Assembly (NCBI GenBank): GCA_016125355.1
Contig: WGLX01000022.1
Location: 1 to 64,000, forward strand
Origin: Actinomycetales bacterium
Lineage (GTDB): Bacteria > Actinomycetota > Actinomycetes > S36-B12
Direction of reading: 5' to 3'
Length of the DNA stretch: 64,000 bases
Part shown: positions 43,017-51,297 of the stretch, one piece after another
Numbering within the stretch: the first letter of the stretch is position 1
Layout of the letters: every line of letters begins with the position of its first letter
Translations under genes and position numbers: made by a program
The notes under the pieces: model-generated
Databases searched by the model: none
Told to the model about the DNA's origin: nothing
What the model saw: the letters and a program-made list of their open reading frames with translations, nothing else

Positions 43017-46000
43017 CAGCCCTGCACCCCCGTCACATGGGTCAGGAGCATCCGGTGCAGTTCCTCGGCGTACCTCGCCGGTGACTTCCTCTCGAGGTAG
43101 TCACGTCGCATGCGCTCGAGGGCCTCGTCGCCCCACGGATCGGCCAGCCGATGCTCGACCGCCTCGGCGACCATCACCGGGCTCACGTCGTCGGGCAGCT
43201 GGTCCACGAATGGCGGAGTGTCGACGTCCAGGCAGATACCGCGGTTGGCCACCGCCGGAGTCCCGTAGGCGGCCATGTCACTCAATGGCCCGCTGACCCC
43301 CAGCAGCGGGCTGACGCGAAGCTGTATGCCGAGGTCGATTCCCAGGACGTAGTCGCGGAAGGTGTCGTCGTCGACGAAGCCGGTGATCTCGAACTCCGCG
43401 ATGCCGGCGTCGGCAGCCCGGGTGCGCAGGTCATCGGCCAACGAGACGGGCGCCGAGCCCACAAGATGCAGGCTCACACGGTGTCCCCACTGGCTCAGCC
43501 AGGCAGCTGCCTCCACGACGACATCGGAGAGCTTCGTCCGGGTGTCGATGAAGCCGAAGGTCGCGAGGTGGACCGTGTCGTCGTCGAATCGCAGCCTGGC
43601 GCGAGCCGCTGCTCGCATCTCCCATGTGATCGTGTCCTCAGCTGGCCGCCGGTAGTTGGCGAACGGCAACAGCTGCAAGGGCACGCCGGTGTCGACGGTC
43701 ATGAACTCCTGTGCCGTCGGCGTGTGGCCGATGATCATGTCCGCCCGGCGCGCCACCTCCCAGAAGCCGGTGCTCTCGAGGAGCCGCATGTCGGCGATCT
43801 GATCGTCGAGGGGTGGATCCAGCCGCCGACGTCCCTTGCCACGGAGCATCACCTGTTCGAGGCCTCCGCGATCACGGAGTGCCAGGTACAGCTCCACGAG
43901 TCGCGTGTCGTGCGTGATCACCACGGCGTCCATCGCCTCCAGGAGCTGGATGAACGGCAGGTGGAAGTGGCTGTTGCCGACGACGGAGACGAGCACGTCG
44001 TGGTCGTGTCCGCGCGTGACCAGATCGTCGACGCGGCCCGAGCGCAGCGCGACGCCTTCGATCGAGTCGGCGTCCGGGTCACCGTCAGTGGTCGTGTACA
44101 CCGTCACGTCGCAGAGCCGCGCGAGCTCGGTGATGGTGGCGGCGGTGAAGTCGGCCACACCGGTCCGCTGGGGGGGCCATGGGGTGGCCACCCCGACACT
44201 GAGTGGCCGGCTCCCCGTGTACGGGATGGGCGACGGAATGTCGACGTTCGTGGCCTTCAGCTTGTCGAGCACCGAGGCGGCAACGACCTCCTCCAGCACG
44301 GCGTGGTGATGGCGCATGAGGCGCCCCAGCTGCCGTTGACGGACCCCCGGCTTGCCGGCCGTCGCCCGGACCGCCTTGGCAATCGAAGCGGGGCTGCGTG
44401 GATCGGCGAGGAAGGAGCCGGCGCCGATGAGCTCACGATGGGCCGGGATGTCGCTCGCCACGACCGGAGCTCCCGCACGCAGGGCCTCGATGACCGGGAG
44501 GGACAGGCCCTCGTCGAAGGACGGGACGACGACGACCCGAGCCTCCGCGAGAAGGGCGTCCATCTCGGCGTCGGTCATGCGCTCCGCGGTCCGGGCTTCC
44601 CCGGGGCGCATGGCCGCCGCGATCGACAGGTGGTGGACACGGTCTCCCGTGCCTGCCATGCCGATGACCACGACGTCCCGTGACGGGTCCCCCGAAGTCG
44701 CGGCAGCGACCCCTGCCAGTCCGCCGAAGGTGTTCTTTCGCGCGTCATCTCCTGTCATGACAACGATCGGACCGGTGCCCGGCCCGGGGCCGACCAGGTT
44801 CACGGGCAGCACGTCCCTCGGCCACGCGACGGTTGCCGGCACCGCGTTCGGCCCCTCGCTCGGGCTCCCGAGCAGCGTCAGCACCTCCTGACGCGTCAGG
44901 GACGAGATGCAGACGAACTCGTCGTACCGCCTCAGCGCGTCGAGCCCGGCCGCATACTCGGCCCGAGCCGCGACGTTGCCGAGGTACACCGTGGGGTGAT
45001 GCATCGGGATGAAGTCGTAGACGATCGCGATCTTGTGGGCGGTGCTGTGCAGGAGCGGGACGAGCGGCGCGGCGGTCGCCGTCATCGGGGACGGCTCGAC
45101 AAGCACGCCGAAGGAAGGCGTCTCGCGCTCCTCCACGCGGACGATCTGGCGGCAGCGTCCGGCCAGTACCTCGGGGAGATCCTCCAGGCCACGGTCGACA
45201 AGGAGTACCAGCCGGTCGTCGCCCACGGCCGCACGCGTGGCCAGCAGTGCCGCCCGTGCGAAGCGTCCGATGCCCCGGGTCCCAAAGGCGGCTGTCTGAA
45301 GGCTGCGGGCGTCGAACAGGACCAGGTTCCCGCCCGCCCAATGCGCACTTGCCGGGGCCTCCGCCAACCGCAGCCTCAGCCGCAGCGCTGCGCGGAGCCG
45401 GCCGAGCTCATCGTCATGGTTGTCAACGCGACGTTCGAGCATCGCATCGGAATCATGGGGGTCCGCCAGCCAGTCGCGGATCGCGGCTGCGTCCTGCTCG
45501 GTGAACGCATGCAGGTCGAGGCCCACGGACGGCGCAGGCGGCAAGCCCTCCGGCGTGATCCAGCCGAGCTCATCCGACGTCGACGCCGCCAGCAGATCGG
45601 GATGGGTGAGGTGCTGCATGTTCACGGTCACGTGACGCAGGTGCCGCTTCCGGACGACGGCGCGCTGAACCGGTCCAGGCAGCCGCTGGGCGACCGCCCG
45701 CCCCCGGTGGACGACCGCTTTCCCGACGCGCGCGACCTGGCGCGCGTAGCGCCACGTCCGCGAGCCCTCCACCTGGATCAGGGCCGATCGCAGCTCATGA
45801 ATCTGCTTCTCGTACTCCTCCTTCGGCACCTCTCCGCGGATGTCGTTGAGGATCAGCTCCCGCTGCCAGGCACGTCGGACCGCCGCCCGATCGACCCGGT
45901 TCCGGGAGTCGGCCTGGTCGGCCAGCACCCAACCGTGCTCGCCCGCGTCGACGGCATTGAAAGGGACGGCGATGGCGTCCGCCAGGTCCGCATGCTCCGA

Positions 46001-46618
46001 AGCCACGTACCAGCGATTGACGCCGTCGAAGGCCGCCAGCTGATAGTCGTGGGCCAGCAGCCGCGGCTCCCACTCCTCGTGGCTGGGCTGAGTCGTCCCG
46101 GGGAGTACCGCCTCCACGCAGAGCACCCACGGCCGGAGGGACGTCAGCGAGAGGCCGCTCAGGACGATGGGCTCCGCCCCCTCGACGTCCACGGACATGA
46201 AGTGGACCTCGGACACGTCGTGGTCGGCCAGGATTGTGTCGAGGGCATCGGTGTGCACCGGGGCGGCGATCACGTCGAACCCACGGACTCGCGCGGCCTC
46301 GGCCTCGCCCGGATCGAGGGTGCCGAGGCCCGTTCCGGGCACGCGGTAGAAGGTCAGTTCGCCGGGCTCGGAGCCGGCCGCCATCTGGACCACGACGTCG
46401 TCGGGCCGGTGGACCCGCAGTTCCTCGGCGAGCACGGGATCGGCCTCGACCAGGAGACCCTTCCACCCGAGATCGTGCAGGCTTGCTGTGATCGACAGGT
46501 GCCGGGGCTCGTTGGCGCCCACATCGACGTAGGTGAGGGTCGCGGGGTCGCGGTCTCGGAAGGCGCGCCAGACGCGGATGTCCTCCGCGTTCTGCGCGTA
46601 CGAGACCTTGGGGGGCAC
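43016..46618 (-). CDS. FkbM methyltransferase fused to two GT4 glycosyltransferase domains
   Basis: A 1200-residue multi-enzyme. Domain 1 (about 1-250) is FkbM-type: YVDVGANEPRHLS, WKGLLVEADP, HFMSVDVEGAEP. A charged linker (270-330) has SRTWRYARQVARVGKAV, a basic amphipathic helix seen at the ends of many actinobacterial GTs. Domain 2 (about 430-790) is a GT4 with VYDFIPMHHP, VVMTGDDARKN and PSFDEGLSLPVIEAL (E-x7-E near 700). Domain 3 (about 800-1190) is a second GT-B with TPWPPQRTGVADF, VHLATFGFID and SGPLSDMAAYGTPAVAN. The gene starts at GTG 46618, 6 nt after TAGCCT, with no ribosome binding site. It heads a nine-gene operon. Confidence 0.88.
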   Translation of the reverse strand: MPPKVSYAQNAEDIRVWRAFRDRDPATLTYVDVGANEPRHLSITASLHDLGWKGLLVEADPVLAEELRVHRPDDVVVQMAAGSEPGELTFYRVPGTGLGTLDPGEAEAARVRGFDVIAAPVHTDALDTILADHDVSEVHFMSVDVEGAEPIVLSGLSLTSLRPWVLCVEAVLPGTTQPSHEEWEPRLLAHDYQLAAFDGVNRWYVASEHADLADAIAVPFNAVDAGEHGWVLADQADSRNRVDRAAVRRAWQRELILNDIRGEVPKEEYEKQIHELRSALIQVEGSRTWRYARQVARVGKAVVHRGRAVAQRLPGPVQRAVVRKRHLRHVTVNMQHLTHPDLLAASTSDELGWITPEGLPPAPSVGLDLHAFTEQDAAAIRDWLADPHDSDAMLERRVDNHDDELGRLRAALRLRLRLAEAPASAHWAGGNLVLFDARSLQTAAFGTRGIGRFARAALLATRAAVGDDRLVLLVDRGLEDLPEVLAGRCRQIVRVEERETPSFGVLVEPSPMTATAAPLVPLLHSTAHKIAIVYDFIPMHHPTVYLGNVAARAEYAAGLDALRRYDEFVCISSLTRQEVLTLLGSPSEGPNAVPATVAWPRDVLPVNLVGPGPGTGPIVVMTGDDARKNTFGGLAGVAAATSGDPSRDVVVIGMAGTGDRVHHLSIAAAMRPGEARTAERMTDAEMDALLAEARVVVVPSFDEGLSLPVIEALRAGAPVVASDIPAHRELIGAGSFLADPRSPASIAKAVRATAGKPGVRQRQLGRLMRHHHAVLEEVVAASVLDKLKATNVDIPSPIPYTGSRPLSVGVATPWPPQRTGVADFTAATITELARLCDVTVYTTTDGDPDADSIEGVALRSGRVDDLVTRGHDHDVLVSVVGNSHFHLPFIQLLEAMDAVVITHDTRLVELYLALRDRGGLEQVMLRGKGRRRLDPPLDDQIADMRLLESTGFWEVARRADMIIGHTPTAQEFMTVDTGVPLQLLPFANYRRPAEDTITWEMRAAARARLRFDDDTVHLATFGFIDTRTKLSDVVVEAAAWLSQWGHRVSLHLVGSAPVSLADDLRTRAADAGIAEFEITGFVDDDTFRDYVLGIDLGIQLRVSPLLGVSGPLSDMAAYGTPAVANRGICLDVDTPPFVDQLPDDVSPVMVAEAVEHRLADPWGDEALERMRRDYLERKSPARYAEELHRMLLTHVTGVQG

Positions 46619-46624
46619 CGTCCA

Positions 46625-46630
46625 AGGCTA
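46625..46630 (-). promoter_or_regulatory. -10 box TAGCCT, leaderless start of the FkbM-GT-GT operon
   Basis: TAGCCT on the minus strand, 6 nt before GTG 46618. No ribosome binding site is present. It would drive the nine-gene operon down to 34579. Confidence 0.55.
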
Positions 46631-46665
46631 GGGGGGAGGGCGCAGCCAGCGGTGCACCGACGTCC

Positions 46666-46725
46666 GGGACAGGTGAGCCAAACCGGCGTGTTTTGTCTCG
46701 CTTCTCCCGCGTCACGGGACAAACG
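46666..46725 (-). repeat. 60-bp hairpin repeat, copy A (solo)
   Basis: Minus-strand copy beginning CGTTTGTCCC and ending TTTGGCTCACCTGTCCC, lying a few bases after the stop of the gmd paralogue. It aligns with copies B and C over 60 nt without gaps. The long hairpin is imperfect here (about four mismatches), and a small inner hairpin CCCG/CGGG is kept. It lies between tandem minus-strand genes and may end the gmd transcript. Confidence 0.75.
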
Positions 46726-46732
46726 CGTCAGG

Positions 46733-47716
46733 TCACGGGATCTGCCAGAGCGCGTCCGGGTCGTCGAGCAGGAGCAGGTCGTACTCCACCATCTTCGTGG
46801 CGATGTGATCGAAGTCGACGGTGTGCCGCCAGCCCAGTTCCAGGTAGGCCGCCCGACTGTCCCCCACGAGGATGTTCGAGTCCACGGGACGCTCGTGCTC
46901 CGAGGCCGTCACGACGTGCATGCGCCAATCCGAGATGCCGACAGCGCGGAAGGCCCGCTGGATGAAGAAGGACAGGCGGTGTGAGATGCCGGTCGCGAGG
47001 ACATAGTCGTGAGGACGTGCCGCGCCAGCCATCTTGCGCATGGCGTCGACGTAGTCCGGTGCCCAGCCCCAGTCCCGCGCCACCTCGATGTTCCCCAGCT
47101 CCAGCGTGTCCTGCATGCCACGCGCGATCCGCGCCACGGCCTTGGAGATCTTGCGAGTCACGAAACGATCGCCGCGTAGGGGTGACTCGTGGTTGTAGAG
47201 GATCGCCGAGGCGGCGAACAGGCCCTCGTCCCGGGCCGCATTGAGGATGGCGATCGCCTCCGCCTTCGACCGCGCGTAGGGCGTCTGGGGCGCGTAGGGC
47301 GAGGACTCCGTCTGAGGCGACCGGTCAGCACCCTCGAAGATGGTCCCGGAGGCGGCCTCGATGAGGGCTGGCGTCCTGCCCCGGCGAGCCAGGGTGCGGA
47401 CCCCGCGAAGCAGCGCTCGCACCGCCTCCACGTTGACCTGGACGGTCAGCTCCGGATTCTCGACGGACTCCATGATGGAGCTGATACCGCCGAAGTTGAA
47501 GACCTGATCGGGCTGGGCCTCGACCACGATGGACTCCAGCTGAGCCGCGTCCGCGAGATCGCACTCGACGAGTTCGGTGCACGGGGCGTACCGGAGAAGT
47601 TCTGCGGGATCGGTGCCCGGCTTCAGGACCCCGACGACCTGATGACCCTCGCGACACAGCTTCGAGGCTAGGATCGTGCCGTCCTGGCCGGCGGCTCCGG
47701 TCACGAGTGCGCGCAC
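46733..47716 (-). CDS. diverged GDP-mannose 4,6-dehydratase paralogue (extended SDR)
   Basis: A 327-residue protein that clearly follows the gmd pattern (TGAAGQDGTILASKL at 6-20, YNHESPLRGDRFVTRKISKAV, ARDWGWAPDYVDAM), yet its active site differs. The catalytic cluster reads S123-G124-T125, where gmd has T-S-E; the glutamate needed for dehydration has no equivalent, although Tyr147 and Lys151 are kept. It may reduce or epimerise the product of the neighbouring gmd, or act on another GDP-sugar. GTG 47716 lies 8 nt after the gmd stop, with AGGG at good spacing. The 3' end runs into a 60-bp hairpin repeat. RMD function is a further option. Confidence 0.83.
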   Translation of the reverse strand: MRALVTGAAGQDGTILASKLCREGHQVVGVLKPGTDPAELLRYAPCTELVECDLADAAQLESIVVEAQPDQVFNFGGISSIMESVENPELTVQVNVEAVRALLRGVRTLARRGRTPALIEAASGTIFEGADRSPQTESSPYAPQTPYARSKAEAIAILNAARDEGLFAASAILYNHESPLRGDRFVTRKISKAVARIARGMQDTLELGNIEVARDWGWAPDYVDAMRKMAGAARPHDYVLATGISHRLSFFIQRAFRAVGISDWRMHVVTASEHERPVDSNILVGDSRAAYLELGWRHTVDFDHIATKMVEYDLLLLDDPDALWQIP

Positions 47717-47724
47717 ACGAAACC

Positions 47725-48729
47725 CTAGAACTGGCCTTCAGGGGCGCCGTCGAGGCGGGCGATGTCGGCGTCGACCATGATCTTCGCCAGCTCAGGAGGC
47801 AGCACCTTCGCCTCCCAGCCGAGCTTCTCCTTGGCCTTGCTCGCGTCACCGATGAGCTCGTCGACCTCGGTCGGGCGGAGGAACTTGGGGTCGAAGCGCA
47901 CGTAGTCCTCCCACTTGAGGCCGACGTGGTCGAAGGCGAAGCTCAGGAAGTCGCGGATCGTGTAGGCAGTCCCCGTGGCGAGGACGAAGTCCTCCGGCTC
48001 ATCGGCCTGGAGCATGCGCCACATGCCGTCGGTGTACTCCGGTGCGTACCCCCAGTCGCGGATGGAATCGAGATTGCCCATCCACAACTCCGACTGCGTG
48101 CCCTTCACGATGTTCGCCACGGCCAGCGTGATCTTGCGGGTCACGAAGGTCTCCCCGCGCCTCGGTGACTCGTGGTTGAAGAGCTGACCATTGACCGCGA
48201 ACATGTCGTAGGCCTCGCGGTAGTTCTTGGTGATCCAGTACGAGTACACCTTGGCGGCGCCGTAGGGGCTGCGCGGGTAGAACTCGGTCTGCTCGTTCTG
48301 CGGCGGCGGGGCCGCGCCGAACATCTCGCTGGTCGACGCCTGGTAGAACCGGATCGAGGTGTCCACGCTGCGGATCGCCTCGAGCATGTTCAGCGTGCTC
48401 ACGCCCGTGGCCTCGGCCGTGTACAGCGGCTCATCGAAGGAGACGCGCACGTGTGACTGGGCGGCAAGGTTGTAGACCTCGTGCGGCCGGATGTCGACGA
48501 CCAGCTGGTGCATCCGCGCCGCATCGGTGACATCGCCATAGTGCAGATGAAGGTTCTTGCCGGGAATGTGCTCGTCGTGGTGCAGGTGGTCGATCCGCGA
48601 CCTGTTGAACGTCGACGAGCGACGCACAACGCCGTGCACCTCATAGCCCTTCTCGAGCAGCTGCTGGGCCATGTACGAGCCGTCCTGGCCCGTCACGCCG
48701 GTGATCAGGGCACGCTTCGCCTCGGTCAA
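47725..48729 (-). CDS. gmd: GDP-mannose 4,6-dehydratase
   Basis: Produces GDP-4-keto-6-deoxy-D-mannose, the precursor of GDP-rhamnose, GDP-fucose and related sugars. The 334-residue protein has ALITGVTGQDGSYMAQ (7-22), VVRRSSTFNRSRIDHL, the catalytic set T133, E135, Y156 and K160 (ASTSEMFG and YGAAK), LFNHESPRRGETFVTRKI and LDSIRDWGYAPEY. I chose the rare TTG start at 48729 because AGGAGG stands 5 nt before it; the longer reading through an upstream ATG is not supported. The paralogue follows 8 nt later. A TAGGCT box (48757-48762) may be the -10. Confidence 0.95.
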   Translation of the reverse strand: MTEAKRALITGVTGQDGSYMAQQLLEKGYEVHGVVRRSSTFNRSRIDHLHHDEHIPGKNLHLHYGDVTDAARMHQLVVDIRPHEVYNLAAQSHVRVSFDEPLYTAEATGVSTLNMLEAIRSVDTSIRFYQASTSEMFGAAPPPQNEQTEFYPRSPYGAAKVYSYWITKNYREAYDMFAVNGQLFNHESPRRGETFVTRKITLAVANIVKGTQSELWMGNLDSIRDWGYAPEYTDGMWRMLQADEPEDFVLATGTAYTIRDFLSFAFDHVGLKWEDYVRFDPKFLRPTEVDELIGDASKAKEKLGWEAKVLPPELAKIMVDADIARLDGAPEGQF

Positions 48730-48756
48730 CGTTCCTCCTGTGGATAACTCGGGCAA

Positions 48757-48762
48757 GCCTAC
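48757..48762 (-). promoter_or_regulatory. candidate -10 box TAGGCT for gmd
   Basis: TAGGCT on the minus strand, about 27 nt before the TTG start; the same hexamer serves the heptose operon. An AGGAGG ribosome binding site stands between, so this message would have a short leader. Confidence 0.4.
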
Positions 48763-48770
48763 CGCCTGCC

Positions 48771-48776
48771 TACACT
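48771..48776 (+). promoter_or_regulatory. -10 box TACACT, leaderless start of the GT2 gene at 48783
   Basis: TACACT, 6 nt, then GTG 48783, in the 53-bp gap shared with the divergent gmd gene. Confidence 0.55.
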
Positions 48777-48782
48777 GGCACC

Positions 48783-49649
48783 GTGAGCCCAACGGTCGCG
48801 GCGGTTGTCCCCACCTTCCGCCCCGACGGTGCGCACCTGCTGAGCGTCGTGACCGGCCTCATGCAGGAATCCGTTCCCTGTCTCGTCGTCGACGACGCCA
48901 GTCCGTGCACGTTCGACAGGGCGCTGGCCTCGGTCGCAGCCGAGGGCGTAGGCGTCGTGCGACACCAGCGCAACAAGGGGATCGCGCGCAGCCTGAATGA
49001 GGGCCTTCGCTTCGCAGCGAGCTTGGGTGCCGAATGGCTGCTGACCGTCGACCAGGATTCGTCCCTGCCCCCCGGCCATGCTGCGGCGCTCGTGGAGGCG
49101 GTCGTCATGGCCGAGGACAACCTCGGAGACGGTCAGGTCAGTGCCGTCGCGGCCGGGGTGATTTCGGACGCCAGCGGCGCCCTCGGCTATCCCACGATCA
49201 TGCGGAAGGGACTGCCCATCACCGAGGAGGTCATCCAGACCGGGACCCTCTGGCGCGTCGACGCGCTGTCCGCGACAGGAGGCTTCGATGAGCGGCTCGG
49301 CATCGACGCGGTCGACGCGGCGGCCTGTCTCGCCCTGCGGTCAGCGGGACGGGTGATCCTTCTGGTCCCTGACCGGTCTCTGGGCCATCGTCTGGGGAAC
49401 TCTGCTCAGATCCGGATCCTCGGCCGCGTGGTGGTCTCATCAGGTCATTCACCGGAGCGGCGCGAGACCATCATCCGAAACCGACTGCGACTGTTTCCCG
49501 CCGAGTTCCGTCAATCCCCCCGCCATGCGCTGAGGACGCTCCGCCGGACTGCCGTGGCAACCGCCCTTGCCGTGAGCATCGAGGACGACCGCTGGGCCAA
49601 GGCGCGTGGGGCACTGCGAGGACTCCGGCCGGCGGGCCCCAAGGGATAG
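48783..49649 (+). CDS. family 2 glycosyltransferase (rhamnosyltransferase-like)
   Basis: GT-A enzyme of 288 residues. VAAVVPTFRPDGAHLLSVV, LVVDDASP, GVVRHQRNKGIARSLNEGL and LLTVDQDSSLPPGHA (metal site) match bacterial rhamnosyltransferases of the RfbF type. GGFDERLGIDAVDAAACLAL is the acceptor-side acidic region. GTG at 48783 is 6 nt after TACACT, so the message is probably leaderless. It diverges from gmd across 53 bp and converges with the next GT2. A deoxyhexose donor is likely given the gmd and rml genes nearby, but not proven. Confidence 0.87.
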   Translation: MSPTVAAVVPTFRPDGAHLLSVVTGLMQESVPCLVVDDASPCTFDRALASVAAEGVGVVRHQRNKGIARSLNEGLRFAASLGAEWLLTVDQDSSLPPGHAAALVEAVVMAEDNLGDGQVSAVAAGVISDASGALGYPTIMRKGLPITEEVIQTGTLWRVDALSATGGFDERLGIDAVDAAACLALRSAGRVILLVPDRSLGHRLGNSAQIRILGRVVVSSGHSPERRETIIRNRLRLFPAEFRQSPRHALRTLRRTAVATALAVSIEDDRWAKARGALRGLRPAGPKG

Positions 49650-49650
49650 G

Positions 49651-49680
49651 GGTCCCCGGTTGCCTCCTCGCGGGGCGACC
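49651..49680. terminator. small hairpin between convergent GT2 genes
   Basis: GGTCCCCG (49651-49658) can pair with CGGGGCGACC (49671-49680) with a two-base bulge. It lies just after the stop of the GT2 gene at 49649, and the opposite gene ends at 49702. No U-tract; support is only positional. Confidence 0.35.
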
Positions 49681-49701
49681 GGTGACGGCTGCACACCCGC
49701 C

Positions 49702-50661
49702 CTACAGCGACGCGTCGAGGTAGGCCCAGGCCCTCCAGTAGGCGCCCCTGGCCCGGGATGACACGGGTCGAGCAACGTGCTGGGTTCGCGCCCAGGCGTC
49801 CAGGTCACGGAGTGCGTCATTGGACAGGGCAAGCAGGTCGGCGACGTGTTCGACTGAGATATCGGGATGCACCCGTGCGACCGCATCGGGCGCCCCCTCG
49901 GGATCCTTGCCGTCCAGCAGCCAGCGATGCTCGTAGCGACGCCGGTTGTGGAACGCGAGGAAGTGGCGAAGGGTGGACCCCGTACTTCCCGAGCCAGCGT
50001 GCCGGGCCAGTGCAGAGGCCGTCAGGGCCACGCGCCAGCCGGTCGAACGGAGCCGCTGCGTGAAGTCGATGTCCGCGTACTGCACCGGGTAGTACCGCCA
50101 ATCCCAGCCACCCGCGGCGTCCCATGCTTCGGACCTGATCAGCATCCCGCTGCCCGCGATGTAGTCGAGGTCGTCGGGAACCCGAAGGCGGTCGAGCCTC
50201 CGCGATCGCATCGGCCACCCCCGAACGACGTGCCCCCCATCGTCCAGGTAGCCACCGCCCGAACGCCTGGCCACCCGTCCCTTGTCATCAACCATCATGG
50301 GGCGGACGCCGCCCAGTCCTGGATCCGCCTGCATCGCCGAGCGGAGCCCCTCGAGGCAGCCGGGCAGGATCGTCATGTCGTCCTGGACGACCCAGAGGTA
50401 CTCCGCGTCGACGAGTCGCCGGCCGAAGGTCAGGCCGCCGGCCCATCCGAGGTTCACGCCCGTACGGACCGTCACGACCCGGCCGTCGCGCTCGGGCGGG
50501 CGATGGCCGTCGCCACCGTTGACCACGACGAGAATCTCGAGGTCCTCGGAGCCTGATGAGCCCAGAAGGGACCGCACACACGCGGCGAGCCGCGGAAATG
50601 CTCCGAGGGTGGGCACCAGCGCGACGATCGGTGCCGCGACGAGCGAGTCGCCTCCGGTCAC
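49702..50661 (-). CDS. family 2 glycosyltransferase
   Basis: GT-A enzyme of 319 residues: PIVALVPTLGAFPRLAACV, EILVVVNGGDG, and LWVVQDDMTILPGCL (metal site Q-D-D, about 108-122), with ADIDFTQRLRSTGW near residue 200, similar to galactofuranosyl- and rhamnosyltransferases. GTG 50661 forms a GTGA overlap with the stop of the RmlC-like gene, so the two are coupled. It ends 53 bp from a convergent GT2, with a small hairpin between them. Sugar specificity unknown. Confidence 0.87.
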   Translation of the reverse strand: MTGGDSLVAAPIVALVPTLGAFPRLAACVRSLLGSSGSEDLEILVVVNGGDGHRPPERDGRVVTVRTGVNLGWAGGLTFGRRLVDAEYLWVVQDDMTILPGCLEGLRSAMQADPGLGGVRPMMVDDKGRVARRSGGGYLDDGGHVVRGWPMRSRRLDRLRVPDDLDYIAGSGMLIRSEAWDAAGGWDWRYYPVQYADIDFTQRLRSTGWRVALTASALARHAGSGSTGSTLRHFLAFHNRRRYEHRWLLDGKDPEGAPDAVARVHPDISVEHVADLLALSNDALRDLDAWARTQHVARPVSSRARGAYWRAWAYLDASL

Positions 50662-51200
50662 CGGAACTGGGTGGGGAAGAACTGGCGCACGTCTACGGGG
50701 ATCTCCGCGGTGTCGATGGGGAGCGTGCGTCGATCGGGGCTCTCGTAGTCGTACGGCATGGTCGGGAAGTTGATGAGGAAGGCCTCATCCGGGCCCACAT
50801 TCACATCGGCGTGCCACACCCCCCTGGGAATCGTGAGCTGCCGGACTCCCTCTCCCGTGAGCATGACCTTCTGCACAAGCCCCGCGGTCGGCGAGTCCGG
50901 ACGACCGTCGAACAGGACGACCAGCACCTCTCCGGAGATGAGGGTGTAGCGATCGTTCTTGTGGTCGTGAACGCCCCATCCCTTGGTCGTCCCCGGCCGG
51001 ACGGTGAAGCAGTAGGAGTACACGAACGGTTCGGTCCAGTAGTCGTCGCCGTGGGTCCATACCTCGAAGACCCGGCCGCGATGGTCGACATGGTTGACGG
51101 GACTGTGCGTGCGCACGCCGTCAATCATCACGGCCAGGCTCGACCCATCGGGCCGGACGGTGGCTACGTCGGGATTGCCTCGAAGATCTTCACCGCTCAT
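50658..51200 (-). CDS. RmlC-like cupin (dTDP-4-dehydrorhamnose 3,5-epimerase family)
   Basis: Cupin of 180 residues in the RmlC family, expected to epimerise a dTDP-4-keto-6-deoxy sugar or a close relative. Seen: [36 protein letters not shown] (His likely catalytic or metal-facing), [15 protein letters not shown] and [13 protein letters not shown] near the end. Family members of this shape are often annotated only at family level. ATG 51200 follows AGGAGGAAGG. It diverges from rmlA; a TATAGA box at 51263-51268 may be its -10. RmlB and RmlD are absent from the window. Confidence 0.78.
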   Translation of the reverse strand: MSGEDLRGNPDVATVRPDGSSLAVMIDGVRTHSPVNHVDHRGRVFEVWTHGDDYWTEPFVYSYCFTVRPGTTKGWGVHDHKNDRYTLISGEVLVVLFDGRPDSPTAGLVQKVMLTGEGVRQLTIPRGVWHADVNVGPDEAFLINFPTMPYDYESPDRRTLPIDTAEIPVDVRQFFPTQFR

Positions 51201-51262
51201 GACTGGCCTTCCTCCTGGGCCGCGCCACCGGGATTCCCTGAAAAGCCCGTTTGGCGACTCCA

Positions 51263-51268
51263 TCTATA
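51263..51268 (-). promoter_or_regulatory. candidate -10 box TATAGA for the RmlC-like gene
   Basis: TATAGA on the minus strand, about 62 nt before ATG 51200, leaving a leader with AGGAGGAAGG. No good -35. Confidence 0.35.
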
Positions 51269-51285
51269 CCAGCGGAGCCGGCCGT

Positions 51286-51291
51286 TACGCT
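51286..51291 (+). promoter_or_regulatory. -10 box TACGCT, leaderless start of rmlA
   Basis: TACGCT, 6 nt, then ATG 51298. Decides the rmlA start, which also matches the family's N-terminus. Confidence 0.6.
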
Positions 51292-51297
51292 GCCCGT

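Noticed and set aside
44996-46984. A 662-codon plus-strand reading opposite the FkbM-GT-GT fusion
   Set aside because: Antisense to a protein with three recognised domains; composition typical of a shadow frame.
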